NCBI RefSeq assembly: GCF_014493765.1
Contig: NZ_JACTVJ010000023.1
Span: forward strand, 121,876 to 185,875
Origin: Streptomyces polyasparticus
GTDB lineage: Bacteria; Actinomycetota; Actinomycetes; Streptomycetales; Streptomycetaceae
Reading direction: 5' to 3'
Length of the DNA: 64,000 nucleotides
Of the stretch, positions 1 through 8,248 are shown in pieces (position 1 is the stretch's first letter; each line of letters begins with the position of its first letter). The notes beneath the pieces are model-generated. The model saw only the letters and a program-made list of their open reading frames with translations. It was not told the DNA's origin and searched no databases. A program made the translations under genes and the position numbers.

Positions 1-2415
1 GAGCTTCAGCCAGGCATCGGGGCCGTCCGCGTACCAGGGGACGATGTGCTCCACCCGGCCCCGCTCGCCCTGCCAGAGCACGCGCAGGGCGTCCACCCGT
101 TCACCGGACGGGCCCGGGGCCTCCGTCCAGCCGCTCTCCGAGATCGCGCCGAGCGAGCGCCAGCCCTTGCCGGGTACGTGCGCCTGCAGCGTGCCGCGCG
201 CACCCGGCACCGTCATCACCGAGACCCTGTCGACGGGGCGGGGGCGGGGGAGGTTCAGCGTCTCCCGGTCGGAGCCGCGAGAGCCGGGGGAGTCCCCGGA
301 GTCACCGGAGTTACGGGAGTCGTGCAGGTCGCGCGAGCCTTCGGGTGCCGCGGAGCTGCCGGAGTCCTCCGGGTGGTCCGACCGGTCCGAGGGCGCTTCG
401 TCCTTCGCGTCCTTGCGTACGGCGGCACGGCCGGCCCCCGTCCAGGCCGCGGCCTCCTCCTGCACCCGGTCGAGGAACGCGTCGAGCACGCCCTCGCCGA
501 CCGTCGCCTTCCGGGACCCCAGGGCCGCGCGCAGGGAGTCGAGCCGTCGCGTCGAGCGCCAGGCCTCCTCGCCCTGGCCGCGCGCTTGCGCGAGCAGCAC
601 CTCGACGGCCAGCTCGCCCGCCTCGCCGTAACGCCCCAACTGCTCGGTCCACGGCCGCACTTCCTGCCCGAGATCCGTGCCGTCGAGCCGGCCGGGCGTC
701 TGGCGCATGACGGCGAAGGCCTCGGTGAGCCGGCGTCCGGCCTCGTCCAGGCGTGTGCTGTCCGTCGCGGACGTGGCGCGCGCGGTGAAGAACTCCTCGA
801 TCAGCGGCCGCAGATACGCCGACTCCCGTGCGCCGAGCACGGACGAGGCGTCATGGCCCGCGAGCGCGGCGACGGCCTCGCGCGTCTTCGGGTCGGGGCC
901 CGCGAGGTCCGCGATCGCCGCACGCCAGGACTCGCCGGGCTGGTAACCCCTCGGGTTCCAGGCGTAGTCGGCCGCCGTGAACAGCGGGATGCGCGAGGCC
1001 GTCGGCTGCTGCATCGCATTGGCGAGCAGCGCCGCCGAACCGGTGGCGACCGCGGGCTCGCGCCCGGTGTACGGGCCGAGGAAGATCCGGTCCTCGGCGT
1101 AGTCGTTGACCGGATAGTTGTCCATGGTCACCAGGTCGTGGCCGCCGAACGCCCTTCGTGCGCCCGACAGTTCACTCCCGGTGATCTTCTTCGGTACGAC
1201 GCCGACGCCGGTCCAGGCGACCTGCACCCCGTCGTTCAGCTGCTTCGCGAGCCGCTTGCGGTAGGCGGTCGAACCCTCCTGGTAGTACTCGGTGGGCATC
1301 AGCGTCAGCGGGGGAGCCGAGGGATGCCTCGCGGCCAGGTGCTTCGCGACCGCGTTCGCCACGCGCGCCTGCGCCTCGGCCGCCGCCTCGGGCCCGGAGC
1401 CGAAGGTCTCGGCGTCCTGGTCGCAGTGCCATTCGCTGTACGAGACGTCCTGGAAGTGGAGTTGGAAGGCGCGGGCGCCGAGCGCCCACATCGCGTCGAT
1501 CTTCTTGACGAGCGCCTTCAGATCGTCGTCCGAGGACAGACACATCGCCTGCCCGGGCGCGACCGCCCAGCCGAGCGTCACATGGTTGGCCCGGGCGCGC
1601 TCGGCCAGCTTCCTGAACTCCGCGCGCTGCGCCGCCGGATAGGGCTCGCGCCACTTCGCCTGGCGGTAGAGGTCGTCGCCGGGCGCGTACACGTAACGGT
1701 TCTGCTTGGTGCGGCCCATGAAGTCCAGCTGCTCCAGGCGCTCCTGCGTGGTCCACGGGGTGCCGTAGAAGCCCTCGGTGGTGCCGCGCACCGCGGAAGC
1801 CGGCCAGTCCCGTACGCGTACGCCCGCGAACGAGCCGTCCGCGGCGAGCTGCCGCAGCGTCTGTACGGCGTGGAAGAGACCGTCCCCGCCGATGCCCGCC
1901 AGTGCCACCGTGTCCCGGCCCTCGACCCGGCCGACGCCGATGCGGTAGCCGCCGGAGGGCAGATCGCCGCGCCCGGCCACCTTCAGTGCACTGAGCGCCG
2001 CGTCCGTGCCCGCGCGGGCCGTCCTCGTGTGCAGGGTCGCCGGGCTGGTGCGGGCCGGCTCCTGTCCCGCGCGGACGAGGAGGCCGGGACCGGTAGCCTC
2101 GGCCGCGTCGGTCACCTCCGTGATCTGCCGCGCGCCGGCGTCCCGCAGCAGGGTGCGCAGGGCCTCGATCGCATACGGATCGGCCGCTTCGTCCGCGAGC
2201 AGGAACACCCGCTCGCCCACTGGCACGGCGCCCGAGGAGGGCAGCAGCGAATGCGGGCGGGGATACACGGAGGGGAGCGTCGCCTCGGTCTCGCGGTTGG
2301 GCGCGGTCAGACCCGGCCCGGGCGGATCGGCATACGCCCCGGGGGCACCGCCGATGAGACCGCCGATGACCGCGGCGGCGAGCGCTGCCGCGCGCTTACG
2401 ACCCCGGACCTGCAC
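1..2415 (-). CDS. Secreted GH84-type beta-N-acetylglucosaminidase, 3' end cut by window edge
   Basis: The 805 residues visible begin with a signal peptide (RGRKR followed by an Ala/Gly-rich hydrophobic stretch to about residue 30). A mixed N-terminal domain (about 45-175) follows, then a catalytic barrel starting near 180 with RGTTEGFYGTPW, a hallmark of GH84 hyaluronidase/O-GlcNAcase-like enzymes. Such enzymes remove N-acetylglucosamine by substrate-assisted catalysis outside the cell. At residues 322-323, where the family usually has two catalytic aspartates, this protein has Gln-Asp (FQLHFQDVSY). A Ser/Asp-rich linker lies around 660-715 and a probable carbohydrate-binding region is truncated by the window edge. 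GTG at 2415 is preceded by GGAAG; an in-frame GTG at 2448 behind other purines is possible. The family is confident; activity is uncertain because of the Gln. Confidence 0.85.
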   Translation of the reverse strand, partial: MQVRGRKRAAALAAAVIGGLIGGAPGAYADPPGPGLTAPNRETEATLPSVYPRPHSLLPSSGAVPVGERVFLLADEAADPYAIEALRTLLRDAGARQITEVTDAAEATGPGLLVRAGQEPARTSPATLHTRTARAGTDAALSALKVAGRGDLPSGGYRIGVGRVEGRDTVALAGIGGDGLFHAVQTLRQLAADGSFAGVRVRDWPASAVRGTTEGFYGTPWTTQERLEQLDFMGRTKQNRYVYAPGDDLYRQAKWREPYPAAQRAEFRKLAERARANHVTLGWAVAPGQAMCLSSDDDLKALVKKIDAMWALGARAFQLHFQDVSYSEWHCDQDAETFGSGPEAAAEAQARVANAVAKHLAARHPSAPPLTLMPTEYYQEGSTAYRKRLAKQLNDGVQVAWTGVGVVPKKITGSELSGARRAFGGHDLVTMDNYPVNDYAEDRIFLGPYTGREPAVATGSAALLANAMQQPTASRIPLFTAADYAWNPRGYQPGESWRAAIADLAGPDPKTREAVAALAGHDASSVLGARESAYLRPLIEEFFTARATSATDSTRLDEAGRRLTEAFAVMRQTPGRLDGTDLGQEVRPWTEQLGRYGEAGELAVEVLLAQARGQGEEAWRSTRRLDSLRAALGSRKATVGEGVLDAFLDRVQEEAAAWTGAGRAAVRKDAKDEAPSDRSDHPEDSGSSAAPEGSRDLHDSRNSGDSGDSPGSRGSDRETLNLPRPRPVDRVSVMTVPGARGTLQAHVPGKGWRSLGAISESGWTEAPGPSGERVDALRVLWQGERGRVEHIVPWYADGPDAWLKL

Positions 2416-2728
2416 GGCTTCTTCCGCCCTTCTCCTTGGTTCCCACACGCCTCGCAAAGCCGTTCTCCACAGCCCTCGACGCGGGGATTCCGGATGGTGT
2501 CGAGCCCACCACCGCGGTGGTGACAGTGTCAATGCGCGTGGCCATTGTGCCGGTTTTGCCCCGCCGGGAATTTCCGTTCTGTCGCAGCCGGCGTCCGCGC
2601 TCTGGTCAACTCGCCGCCCGTCCGCAGAATGTGAGCATCGACACGTTCGACGCATGGCGCCACAAGCGGTGGGTAGGGCTGAACGTCTGCCGATCACACC
2701 GATCGACCCCCATTCGAGGAGGCCCTGG
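2416..2728. promoter_or_regulatory. Divergent intergenic region with two adjacent perfect palindromes
   Basis: This 313-base gap separates the minus-strand glycosidase from the plus-strand repeat protein. Positions 2507-2522 are a perfect 16-base palindrome (CACCACCGCGGTGGTG), directly followed at 2521-2531 by TGACAGTGTCA, also a perfect dyad. TTGACA on the minus strand at 2527-2532 could be the -35 box of the glycosidase gene. No other gene is visible. The operator role is inference. Confidence 0.4.
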
Positions 2729-2968
2729 GTGAGCGCTCAGCTGTTGTTCGACGCCCTGTCCAAACGCACGGAACTGACCGAGCTGCCCGACCTGTCCAGG
2801 GTCTCGGGCCCCGACTCGGTGCTCCACGGCTCGTTCTCCGTGGAAGCGCCGCTCACCAGTGAGCCGCCCCTGGCCGACGAGGCCCCGCTGACCAGTGAGC
2901 CGCCGCTCGCCGACGAAGCGCCGCTGACCAGCGAACCCACGGCGTTCGGCACCGCTTCCTTCCTCTGA
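2729..2968 (+). CDS. 79-residue protein with 2.7 tandem 12-residue repeats
   Basis: The GTG start at 2729 has a strong GAGGAGG ribosome site six bases upstream. The protein has a charged N-terminal part (SKRTELTELPDLSRV) and then repeats of APLTSEPPLADE at residues 40-51, 52-63 and a partial copy 64-71, ending TAFGTASFL. There is no cysteine, signal peptide or membrane segment. The repeats differ almost only at synonymous third positions, which suggests selection on the protein. It lies 84 bases upstream of malQ on the same strand and may share its transcript. I do not recognise the family. A peptide precursor (leader plus repeated core) is conceivable, but no modification enzyme is nearby. 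Confidence 0.7.
   Translation: MSAQLLFDALSKRTELTELPDLSRVSGPDSVLHGSFSVEAPLTSEPPLADEAPLTSEPPLADEAPLTSEPTAFGTASFL
2846..2941 (+). repeat. 36-base tandem repeat, 2.7 copies, coding
   Basis: In-frame repeat units start at 2846, 2882 and 2918 and encode APLTSEPPLADE. Changes between units are GCG/GCC, CTC/CTG, AGT/AGC, GAG/GAA and similar synonymous swaps; only the last unit diverges in sequence (PPL to PTA). Confidence 0.9.
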
Positions 2969-3052
2969 GCCCCGGCTCCTGCCCGGACGACCGAGCCCCC
3001 GGCTCCCGCCCGGACGACGGCATCCGACTGCACACGAACCGAAGGGGCACCG

Positions 3053-5104
3053 ATGTCCCTGGCCCGCCTCGCAGTGCTGTACGGCATCGACTCCTCCTAC
3101 GAGCCCGCTCCCGGGGTGCAACAGCCGGTCTCCCCGGCGGCGTTACGCGCGGCGCTCGCGGCCTTCGGCGTGGACACCTCCACCGAAGCGGCCGTCGAAG
3201 GCGCGGTCCTCGAGATCCGTGAGCGGCGCAGCAGACGCGCCCTGCCCCACACGGTGGTCGCAGGTTCGCTCGTCTTCGACGCGCTGCCCACGGGCACCCG
3301 CATGGTGCTCGCCCCCGAGAGCGGCGGCGACTCCACCGAGTGGTCCTGGTCCGGCGAGCTGCCGGAACTCCCGTACGGGGTTCACACGTTGTACGCCGAG
3401 ACGCCCGACGGCCGCAAAGCCTCCGCGAGCCATCTGATCGTCGCCCCGGGCCGGGCCCCCGCACCGCCCGGGCGCCACCACGGTCTGCTCGTCCAGCTCT
3501 ACTCCCTGCTCTCGCGGCGCTCCTGGGGCATGGGCGACCTCGGCGACCTCGCCGAACTCGCCGCCTGGTCGGGCCGCGACCTGGGTGCCGACTTCCTCCA
3601 GGTCAACCCCCTGCACGCCGCCGTGCCCGGGGTGCGCGGCGAACCCACCGACCCCTCCCCGTACCGCCCCTCCTCGCGCCGCTTCCCCGACCCCGTGCAT
3701 CTGCGGATCGAGGACATACCGGAGTACGCGTACCTCGCACCCGAGGACCGTGCACGCGCCGACGCCCTGGCCGAACAGGCCTCGGAACTACGGGAGTCGG
3801 TGCTCTCCAAGGGTGCGCTGATCGACCGGGACGCCGTATGGGGGCTGAAGTCCCGGGCCCTGGAGCTCATCCACGCCGTGCCGCTCGGCCCCGGGCGCCG
3901 CGCCGCGTACTGCGCGTTCCTCGCCGAGGGCGGCGAGGACCTCGAACGGCACGCCACCTGGTACGCACTCGCCGAACGCCACGGACCCGACTGGCGCCGC
4001 TGGCCCGAGGAACTGCGCGACCCCTCGTCGGCGGCCACCGCGCGCGCCGCGCACGAACTGATGGACCGCATCGACTTCCACAGCCGGCTGATCTGGCTGA
4101 CCGACAGCCAGCTCGGCGCGGCCGCCGGCGCCGCGCGTGACGCGGGCATGGCGCTCGGCCTCATCCACGACCTGGCGGTCGGCGTCCACCCGGACGGCGC
4201 GGACACCTGGGCGCACGGCGACCTGTACGCGGCCGGCACCTCGGTCGGCGCACCGCCGGACGCCTTCAACTCCCGCGGCCAGGACTGGGGCCTGCCGCCC
4301 TGGCGGCCCGACCGGCTCGCGGAGTGCGGCTACGCGCCGTTCCGCGCGCTCCTTCGCGGACTGTTCGCGCACGCGGGAGCCCTCCGGATCGACCACATCA
4401 TGGGCCTGTTCCGGCTCTGGTGGATCCCCGAGGGGCATCCGCCCACGGACGGGGCGTATGTCCGTTACGACTCCGAGGCGCTGCTCGCGCTGCTCGTCCT
4501 CGAAGCGCACCGGGCGGGCGCGGTCGTCATCGGCGAGGACCTCGGCACGGTGGAGCGGGGCGTACGCGAGGAGCTGGCCAGGCGCGGCATCCTCGGCACC
4601 TCGGTCCTCTGGTTCGAACGCGACTGGGAGCACGGCAGCCGCCCGCTGCCGCCCGACCGCTGGCGCGCGGACTGCCTGGCCACCGTCACGACGCACGATC
4701 TGCCGTCCACGGCCGCCAAGCTCACGGGCGAGCACGTCCGGCTGCGGCACCGGCTCGGCCTGCTCTCCGGGGCGCTCGCCACCGAGCTCGCGGCGGAGTC
4801 CGCCGACGTACGGGAGTGGCTGGCCCTGGCCGGCGAGCTCGGGCTCCCGGCCGAAGGGCCGGAGGAGACCGAGATCCAGGCCCTCTACCGGCTGCTGCGC
4901 CGTACGCCGGCCCGTCTGACGGGCATCTGGCTGCCGGACGCGGTGGGGGACCTGCGGCCGCAGAACGTGCCCGGGACCTGGGCGGAGTACCCGAACTGGC
5001 GTATCCCGGTGACGAGGGCCGACGGGCGGGTGGTCACCCTGGAGGAGCTCGCGGCCTCGCCGCGGCTGCATGCGTTCATGGCGGCGGTACGGGAGGAGTC
5101 CTGA
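3053..5104 (+). CDS. malQ: 4-alpha-glucanotransferase (amylomaltase), GH77
   Basis: This 683-residue cytoplasmic enzyme transfers glucan segments between maltodextrins in maltose and glycogen metabolism. It has the N-terminal extension typical of actinobacterial MalQ (about 1-140) and a GH77 barrel beginning near LLVQLYSLLSRRSWGMGDLGD. The catalytic residues expected for the family are visible: nucleophile D447 in RIDHIMGLFRLWW, acid/base E495 in VVIGEDLGTV and D549 in TTHDLPST. ATG 3053 follows GAAGGGG. Codon 31 (3143-3145) is TTA, the rare leucine codon read by the bldA tRNA in Streptomyces, so translation may depend on developmental stage. The final residues run into about 100 non-coding bases before the next gene. 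Confidence 0.95.
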   Translation: MSLARLAVLYGIDSSYEPAPGVQQPVSPAALRAALAAFGVDTSTEAAVEGAVLEIRERRSRRALPHTVVAGSLVFDALPTGTRMVLAPESGGDSTEWSWSGELPELPYGVHTLYAETPDGRKASASHLIVAPGRAPAPPGRHHGLLVQLYSLLSRRSWGMGDLGDLAELAAWSGRDLGADFLQVNPLHAAVPGVRGEPTDPSPYRPSSRRFPDPVHLRIEDIPEYAYLAPEDRARADALAEQASELRESVLSKGALIDRDAVWGLKSRALELIHAVPLGPGRRAAYCAFLAEGGEDLERHATWYALAERHGPDWRRWPEELRDPSSAATARAAHELMDRIDFHSRLIWLTDSQLGAAAGAARDAGMALGLIHDLAVGVHPDGADTWAHGDLYAAGTSVGAPPDAFNSRGQDWGLPPWRPDRLAECGYAPFRALLRGLFAHAGALRIDHIMGLFRLWWIPEGHPPTDGAYVRYDSEALLALLVLEAHRAGAVVIGEDLGTVERGVREELARRGILGTSVLWFERDWEHGSRPLPPDRWRADCLATVTTHDLPSTAAKLTGEHVRLRHRLGLLSGALATELAAESADVREWLALAGELGLPAEGPEETEIQALYRLLRRTPARLTGIWLPDAVGDLRPQNVPGTWAEYPNWRIPVTRADGRVVTLEELAASPRLHAFMAAVREES

Positions 5105-5204
5105 GCCGGGAAGGTGCGGGGAAGGTCCCTGGCCGTGACCCTGGTGGGGGCAAGGTGGGCACCCCGGGCGCGCGCCGTCCGGAGGGGTTCGCTAGGTTGG
5201 CACC

Positions 5205-5435
5205 GTGGACAAGAAGAACGCCCTGCGCGCCGGCGCCGTAGCAGCCGGAACGACGCTGATGATGCTGCTGATGTCGTCCCCCGCGCTCGCGCTGACGCGC
5301 GACGACGGTGACGACCCGGGTACCGGCCTCTCCGTGGTGGAGACCCTCGGCCTGTTCGTCGTGGCCCCGGTGGTCCTCTTCCTGGTGATCGCCGGTCTGG
5401 TGATGGTGGGGGACAAGTCCCGCAAGCAGAGCTAG
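5205..5435 (+). CDS. Small secreted or membrane protein, 76 residues
   Basis: The protein has a lysine-rich start (MDKKN), a hydrophobic signal or anchor segment (about 8-30, ending SSPALA), a short acidic loop (DDGDDPGTG) and a second hydrophobic helix (about 48-68) before a basic tail GDKSRKQS. I infer a small membrane protein with a cytoplasmic basic C-terminus. The GTG start has no ribosome site at normal distance; TAGGTT at 5193-5198 lies six bases upstream, so the mRNA may be leaderless. A strong terminator follows. I recognise it only as a type of short conserved actinobacterial membrane protein. Confidence 0.8.
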   Translation: MDKKNALRAGAVAAGTTLMMLLMSSPALALTRDDGDDPGTGLSVVETLGLFVVAPVVLFLVIAGLVMVGDKSRKQS

Positions 5436-5454
5436 CTCCGCCTTCTGGTTTCTG

Positions 5455-5492
5455 AGCGCCCTCGGCCCCGCGTTGTGCGGGCCGGGGGCGCT
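5455..5492 (+). terminator. Stem-loop terminator
   Basis: AGCGCCCTCGGCCCCGC pairs with GCGGGCCGGGGGCGCT across a five-base loop (one mismatch), followed by TTTCG, just after the small membrane protein gene. Confidence 0.8.
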
Positions 5493-5527
5493 TTCGCATG
5501 CCCGGGAGCGACCATGAGAATCGTTCA

Positions 5528-5545
5528 GTTCTCCTTAAAGGAACC
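5528..5545. promoter_or_regulatory. Possible operator upstream of the DMT transporter gene
   Basis: TCCTTAAAGGA forms an odd-centred dyad within GTTCTCCTTAAAGGAACC, in an AT-richer stretch about 105 bases upstream of the transporter start. The downstream LysR-type gene is a candidate binder. This is inference only. Confidence 0.25.
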
Positions 5546-5647
5546 GTCGATTCTTTTCGATGGACCTAAGCGCAAGCCGACTGCCACTGTGGATCCCGCA
5601 AGCACACGACAAGCGCCCCCACCAGGGCAGTTGGGCAAGGGATACCG

Positions 5648-6604
5648 ATGGCAGTCCTCGACCGAGTACGTACCCACGAGGCGACCGCGACGCCGACCGA
5701 GCCGAAGGGGCGCGCGACCGGTACCGCGACGCTCGGGCTGCTGCTCGCGCTCGTCGCGACGGTCGTCTGGTCGGGCAGCTTCATCGGCGCCCGGGCCCTC
5801 GCCGACACGGTGCCGCCCATCCAGCACGCGTACTGGCGCTGGATCATCGCCCTGACCGCGGCCGCCCCCTTCGCGGCCCGGCACGCCTGGCGGGAGCGGC
5901 GCGTCATCCTGCGGCACTGGCGGTTCGTCGGCCTCGCCTCGCTGCTCGGCATCACCGTCTACAACACCCTCGTCTACCAGGCGGGCATCTCCACCTCGGC
6001 CGGCAACATGGGCATGATCATGGCCGCGTCGCCGGTCGTGATGACGGTCTACGAGAAGATGGGCGGCGCCCGGCTCGGGTTCCGGCGCGTGGCCGGGATG
6101 CTGATCGCCTGCGTCGGTGTCCTGCTCCTGGTCACCAAGGGCAGGCTCGCCCCGGACTTCGCCCCCGGTGACCTGTGGATGCTGGCCGCGGCCCTCAGCT
6201 TCGCCTCGTACAGCGCCATGCTCCGCCGCCGTCCCGCCGAACTGGGCGGTCTGGCCTTCCTGTTCACGAGCTTCGCGCTCGGCGCCGTCGTCCTGACGCC
6301 CGCCTTCGTCGCGAGCCTCGTGCTGCAGGGCGGCTTCACGCCGACCGTCGGCAGCGTCTCGCCGCTGCTCTACGCCGGGGTCTTCTCCTCGGCCGTCGCG
6401 TTCTTCACCTGGAACAAGGCGATCTCGCTGATCGGCGCGGGCCGCGCGGGCCTCGTCTACTACCTGCAGCCCGTCTTCGTCGCGATCCTCTCGTACGTGA
6501 TCCTCGGCGAGCCGACCGGTCCGATGCAGATCCTGTGCATGGTCCTGATCCTCGGCGGAGTGATCCTCGGTTCGGTCGGCCAGGGTGCCACCGCCCGCAA
6601 GTAA
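5648..6604 (+). CDS. EamA/DMT-family transporter
   Basis: The 318-residue integral membrane protein shows the duplicated ten-helix EamA layout. The first half starts with LGLLLALVATVVWSGSFIGAR and includes VYNTLVYQAGISTSAGNMGMIMAASPV. The second half repeats the pattern with LLYAGVFSSAVAFFTWNKAI and LQPVFVAILSYVILGEP. Such proteins export amino acids, nucleosides or other small metabolites; the substrate cannot be read from sequence. ATG 5648 has the purine-rich GGGCAAGGGAT upstream. It is followed closely by a VOC gene and a LysR-type regulator on the same strand, so the three may be regulated together. Confidence 0.9.
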   Translation: MAVLDRVRTHEATATPTEPKGRATGTATLGLLLALVATVVWSGSFIGARALADTVPPIQHAYWRWIIALTAAAPFAARHAWRERRVILRHWRFVGLASLLGITVYNTLVYQAGISTSAGNMGMIMAASPVVMTVYEKMGGARLGFRRVAGMLIACVGVLLLVTKGRLAPDFAPGDLWMLAAALSFASYSAMLRRRPAELGGLAFLFTSFALGAVVLTPAFVASLVLQGGFTPTVGSVSPLLYAGVFSSAVAFFTWNKAISLIGAGRAGLVYYLQPVFVAILSYVILGEPTGPMQILCMVLILGGVILGSVGQGATARK

Positions 6605-6614
6605 CGTGCCGGGC

Positions 6615-6974
6615 ATGACGATTCGCCGGATCACTCCCGATGTCCGTACCCGAGACTCCGGCAAGAGCCGGGCGTTCTATGCGACGCTCGGCCTTGCCGA
6701 GGTCATGGACCTGGGCTGGGCCGTCATCATGGCCTCGCCGTCCAATCCCACCGCCCAGGTCGTCCTGATCACCGAGGACGCCTCGGCCCCGGTGGTCCCC
6801 GACATGAGCATCGAACTGCCCGACGGCGCGGCCGTCGACTCCGCGTACGAGTCGATGCGCGCGGCGGGCGCGGAGATCGTCCACCCGCTGCAGGACGAGC
6901 CGTGGGGCGTACGGCGGTTCTTCGTCCGCGACCCGGACGGCAAGGTCGTGAATGTCGTGACCCATCACAAGTGA
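6615..6974 (+). CDS. VOC superfamily (glyoxalase/bleomycin-resistance fold) protein
   Basis: This is a 119-residue single-domain protein. The fold signature is FYATLGLAEV near the N-terminus and FFVRDPDGKVVNVVTHH at the C-terminus, the typical beta-alpha-beta module end. Family members bind a metal and a small ligand (dioxygenases, glyoxalases, antibiotic-binding proteins); which applies here is unknown. I chose ATG 6615 rather than an upstream in-frame codon at 6585 because the fold starts at MTIRRITP. It begins 10 bases after the transporter stop, so the two are probably co-transcribed. Confidence 0.85.
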   Translation: MTIRRITPDVRTRDSGKSRAFYATLGLAEVMDLGWAVIMASPSNPTAQVVLITEDASAPVVPDMSIELPDGAAVDSAYESMRAAGAEIVHPLQDEPWGVRRFFVRDPDGKVVNVVTHHK

Positions 6975-7028
6975 GCCGGGGGAGCCCTGCCCCCACGCGC
7001 CAGGAGGGACCCGGATAAGTTGCGGGAC

Positions 7029-7928
7029 ATGACCGAGTGGGACATCAAGAAGCTGCAGATCCTGCGCACCCTCAGCGAGCGCGGCACCGTCACCGCGACC
7101 GCGGGGGCCCTTTTGATGACCCCCTCGGCCGTCTCGCAGCAGCTGGCCAATCTGGCCAAGCAGGTCGGTGTGCCGCTGCTCGAGGCGCAGGGCCGCCGGG
7201 TCCGCCTCACCGGCGCGGCCCATCTGGTGCTGCGGCACGCGGATGCCGTCTTCGCCCAACTGGAGTGCGCGGACGCCGAGTTGGCGGGCTATGTGCGCGG
7301 CGAGGCGGGCGAGGTGCGGATCGGCGCGTTCTCCACGGCCGTCCCCGCCCTCGTCGTACCGGCCGTACGGCAGCTGCGCGAGGAGGCGCCGGGTCTGGAG
7401 GTCCGGGTGCGGGAGGCGGAGGCGGCCGAGGCGTACGAGCTGCTCTCGGGCGGCGATGTCGACCTCGCCCTGTCCCTCGCCGCGCACGCGCCGACGGCGC
7501 GCGATCCGAAGTTCACCCGGGTCCCGCTGCTCGCCGACCCCCTCGATGTGGCGCTGCCCGAGGACCACCGGCTGGCGGGGCGCAGGAGCGTACGGCTCGC
7601 CGAGCTGTCGGGCGAGGCCTGGATCTTCGGCGGCAGCGGCCCCTGGTCGCAGATCACCACGGCCGCCTGCGAGGCGGCCGGCTTCGTTCCCGAGCAGGCG
7701 CACAGCGCGGCGGGCTGGACCGCGATCCTCGCCATGGTCTCGGCCGGCATGGGGGTCGCCCTGGTGCCGAGGATGGCCGCGTCCACGGCGGACGGCGTGG
7801 TGCGCGTGAGCATCGGCGGGGACCAGCCGCGCCGCCATGTGGTCGCCGCCGTGCGCAAGGGGGCGGAGTCCAGGCCCGCGCTGGCGCGGGTCATCGAGGC
7901 GCTCAAGGAGGCCGCGCACAGGGAGTGA
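7029..7928 (+). CDS. LysR-family transcriptional regulator
   Basis: The 299-residue protein has an N-terminal winged helix-turn-helix (about 3-62: LQILRTLSERGTVTATAGAL, then SAVSQQLANLAKQ) and a periplasmic-binding-protein-like effector domain (about 90-290, starting GEVRIGAFSTAVPAL). ATG 7029 is preferred. TAAGTT at 7016-7021 lies seven bases upstream with no good ribosome site, suggesting a leaderless mRNA with its own promoter. It is not divergent from a target, unlike many LysR genes; the DMT transporter just upstream is the likeliest target by proximity. The stop codon lies inside a perfect hairpin. Confidence 0.92.
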   Translation: MTEWDIKKLQILRTLSERGTVTATAGALLMTPSAVSQQLANLAKQVGVPLLEAQGRRVRLTGAAHLVLRHADAVFAQLECADAELAGYVRGEAGEVRIGAFSTAVPALVVPAVRQLREEAPGLEVRVREAEAAEAYELLSGGDVDLALSLAAHAPTARDPKFTRVPLLADPLDVALPEDHRLAGRRSVRLAELSGEAWIFGGSGPWSQITTAACEAAGFVPEQAHSAAGWTAILAMVSAGMGVALVPRMAASTADGVVRVSIGGDQPRRHVVAAVRKGAESRPALARVIEALKEAAHRE

Positions 7929-7948
7929 CGTACGGTCGTCACTCCCTG
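7919..7948. terminator. Perfect 12-bp stem overlapping the LysR stop codon
   Basis: CAGGGAGTGACG, loop TACGGT, CGTCACTCCCTG. The stem contains the TGA stop of the regulator gene and has no U-tract. Confidence 0.75.
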
Positions 7949-8248
7949 TCACCGTGGCGCGGGGCGGTCCGTGCCGGGCTCGTTCCGGTGTGGGCGGGTG
8001 CTCGGAGCGGCGACGGGGCCACTCAACTCGGCGCATTCCAGGGCCTGTTCCGTCGGTATTGGATCGCCTTGCGGTATACCGGTGGGCCTGCAGAGGTGCC
8101 CGTACACCCCAAGGGGTCCAAGGGGTGTTCCCGGGCGTGCCACCCGCTCAGGTCACACAGCGCGAAGCTCGGGTCACCGTGTGCAAACACTGATGCGTGG
8201 TCATGACGGCCACCCCGCCACGCTTCACAGCACACACAAGGAAACCTC
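7949..8248. promoter_or_regulatory. Upstream region of a secreted protein gene
   Basis: These 300 bases hold no gene I can support. Visible elements are the palindrome CGGTATACCG (8072-8081), a small dyad ACCCCAAGGGGT (8106-8117) followed by a repeat AGGGGTG, and a ribosome site AAGGAAACCTC just before ATG 8249. A promoter for the secreted protein must lie here, but I cannot assign its boxes. Confidence 0.35.

Noticed and set aside
46-2523. Long open frame on the plus strand over the first 2.5 kb
   Set aside because: It mirrors the minus-strand GH84 gene; high GC leaves the opposite strand open, the sequence is Arg/Gly/Ala-rich and shows no domain.
2729-2968. Lanthipeptide precursor
   Set aside because: There is no cysteine in the protein and no lanthionine synthetase or other RiPP enzyme nearby.
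5560-5640. Leader peptide before the DMT transporter
   Set aside because: A frame starts at ATG 5560, but it runs on into the transporter gene in another frame without a short stop, and no known leader motif is seen.
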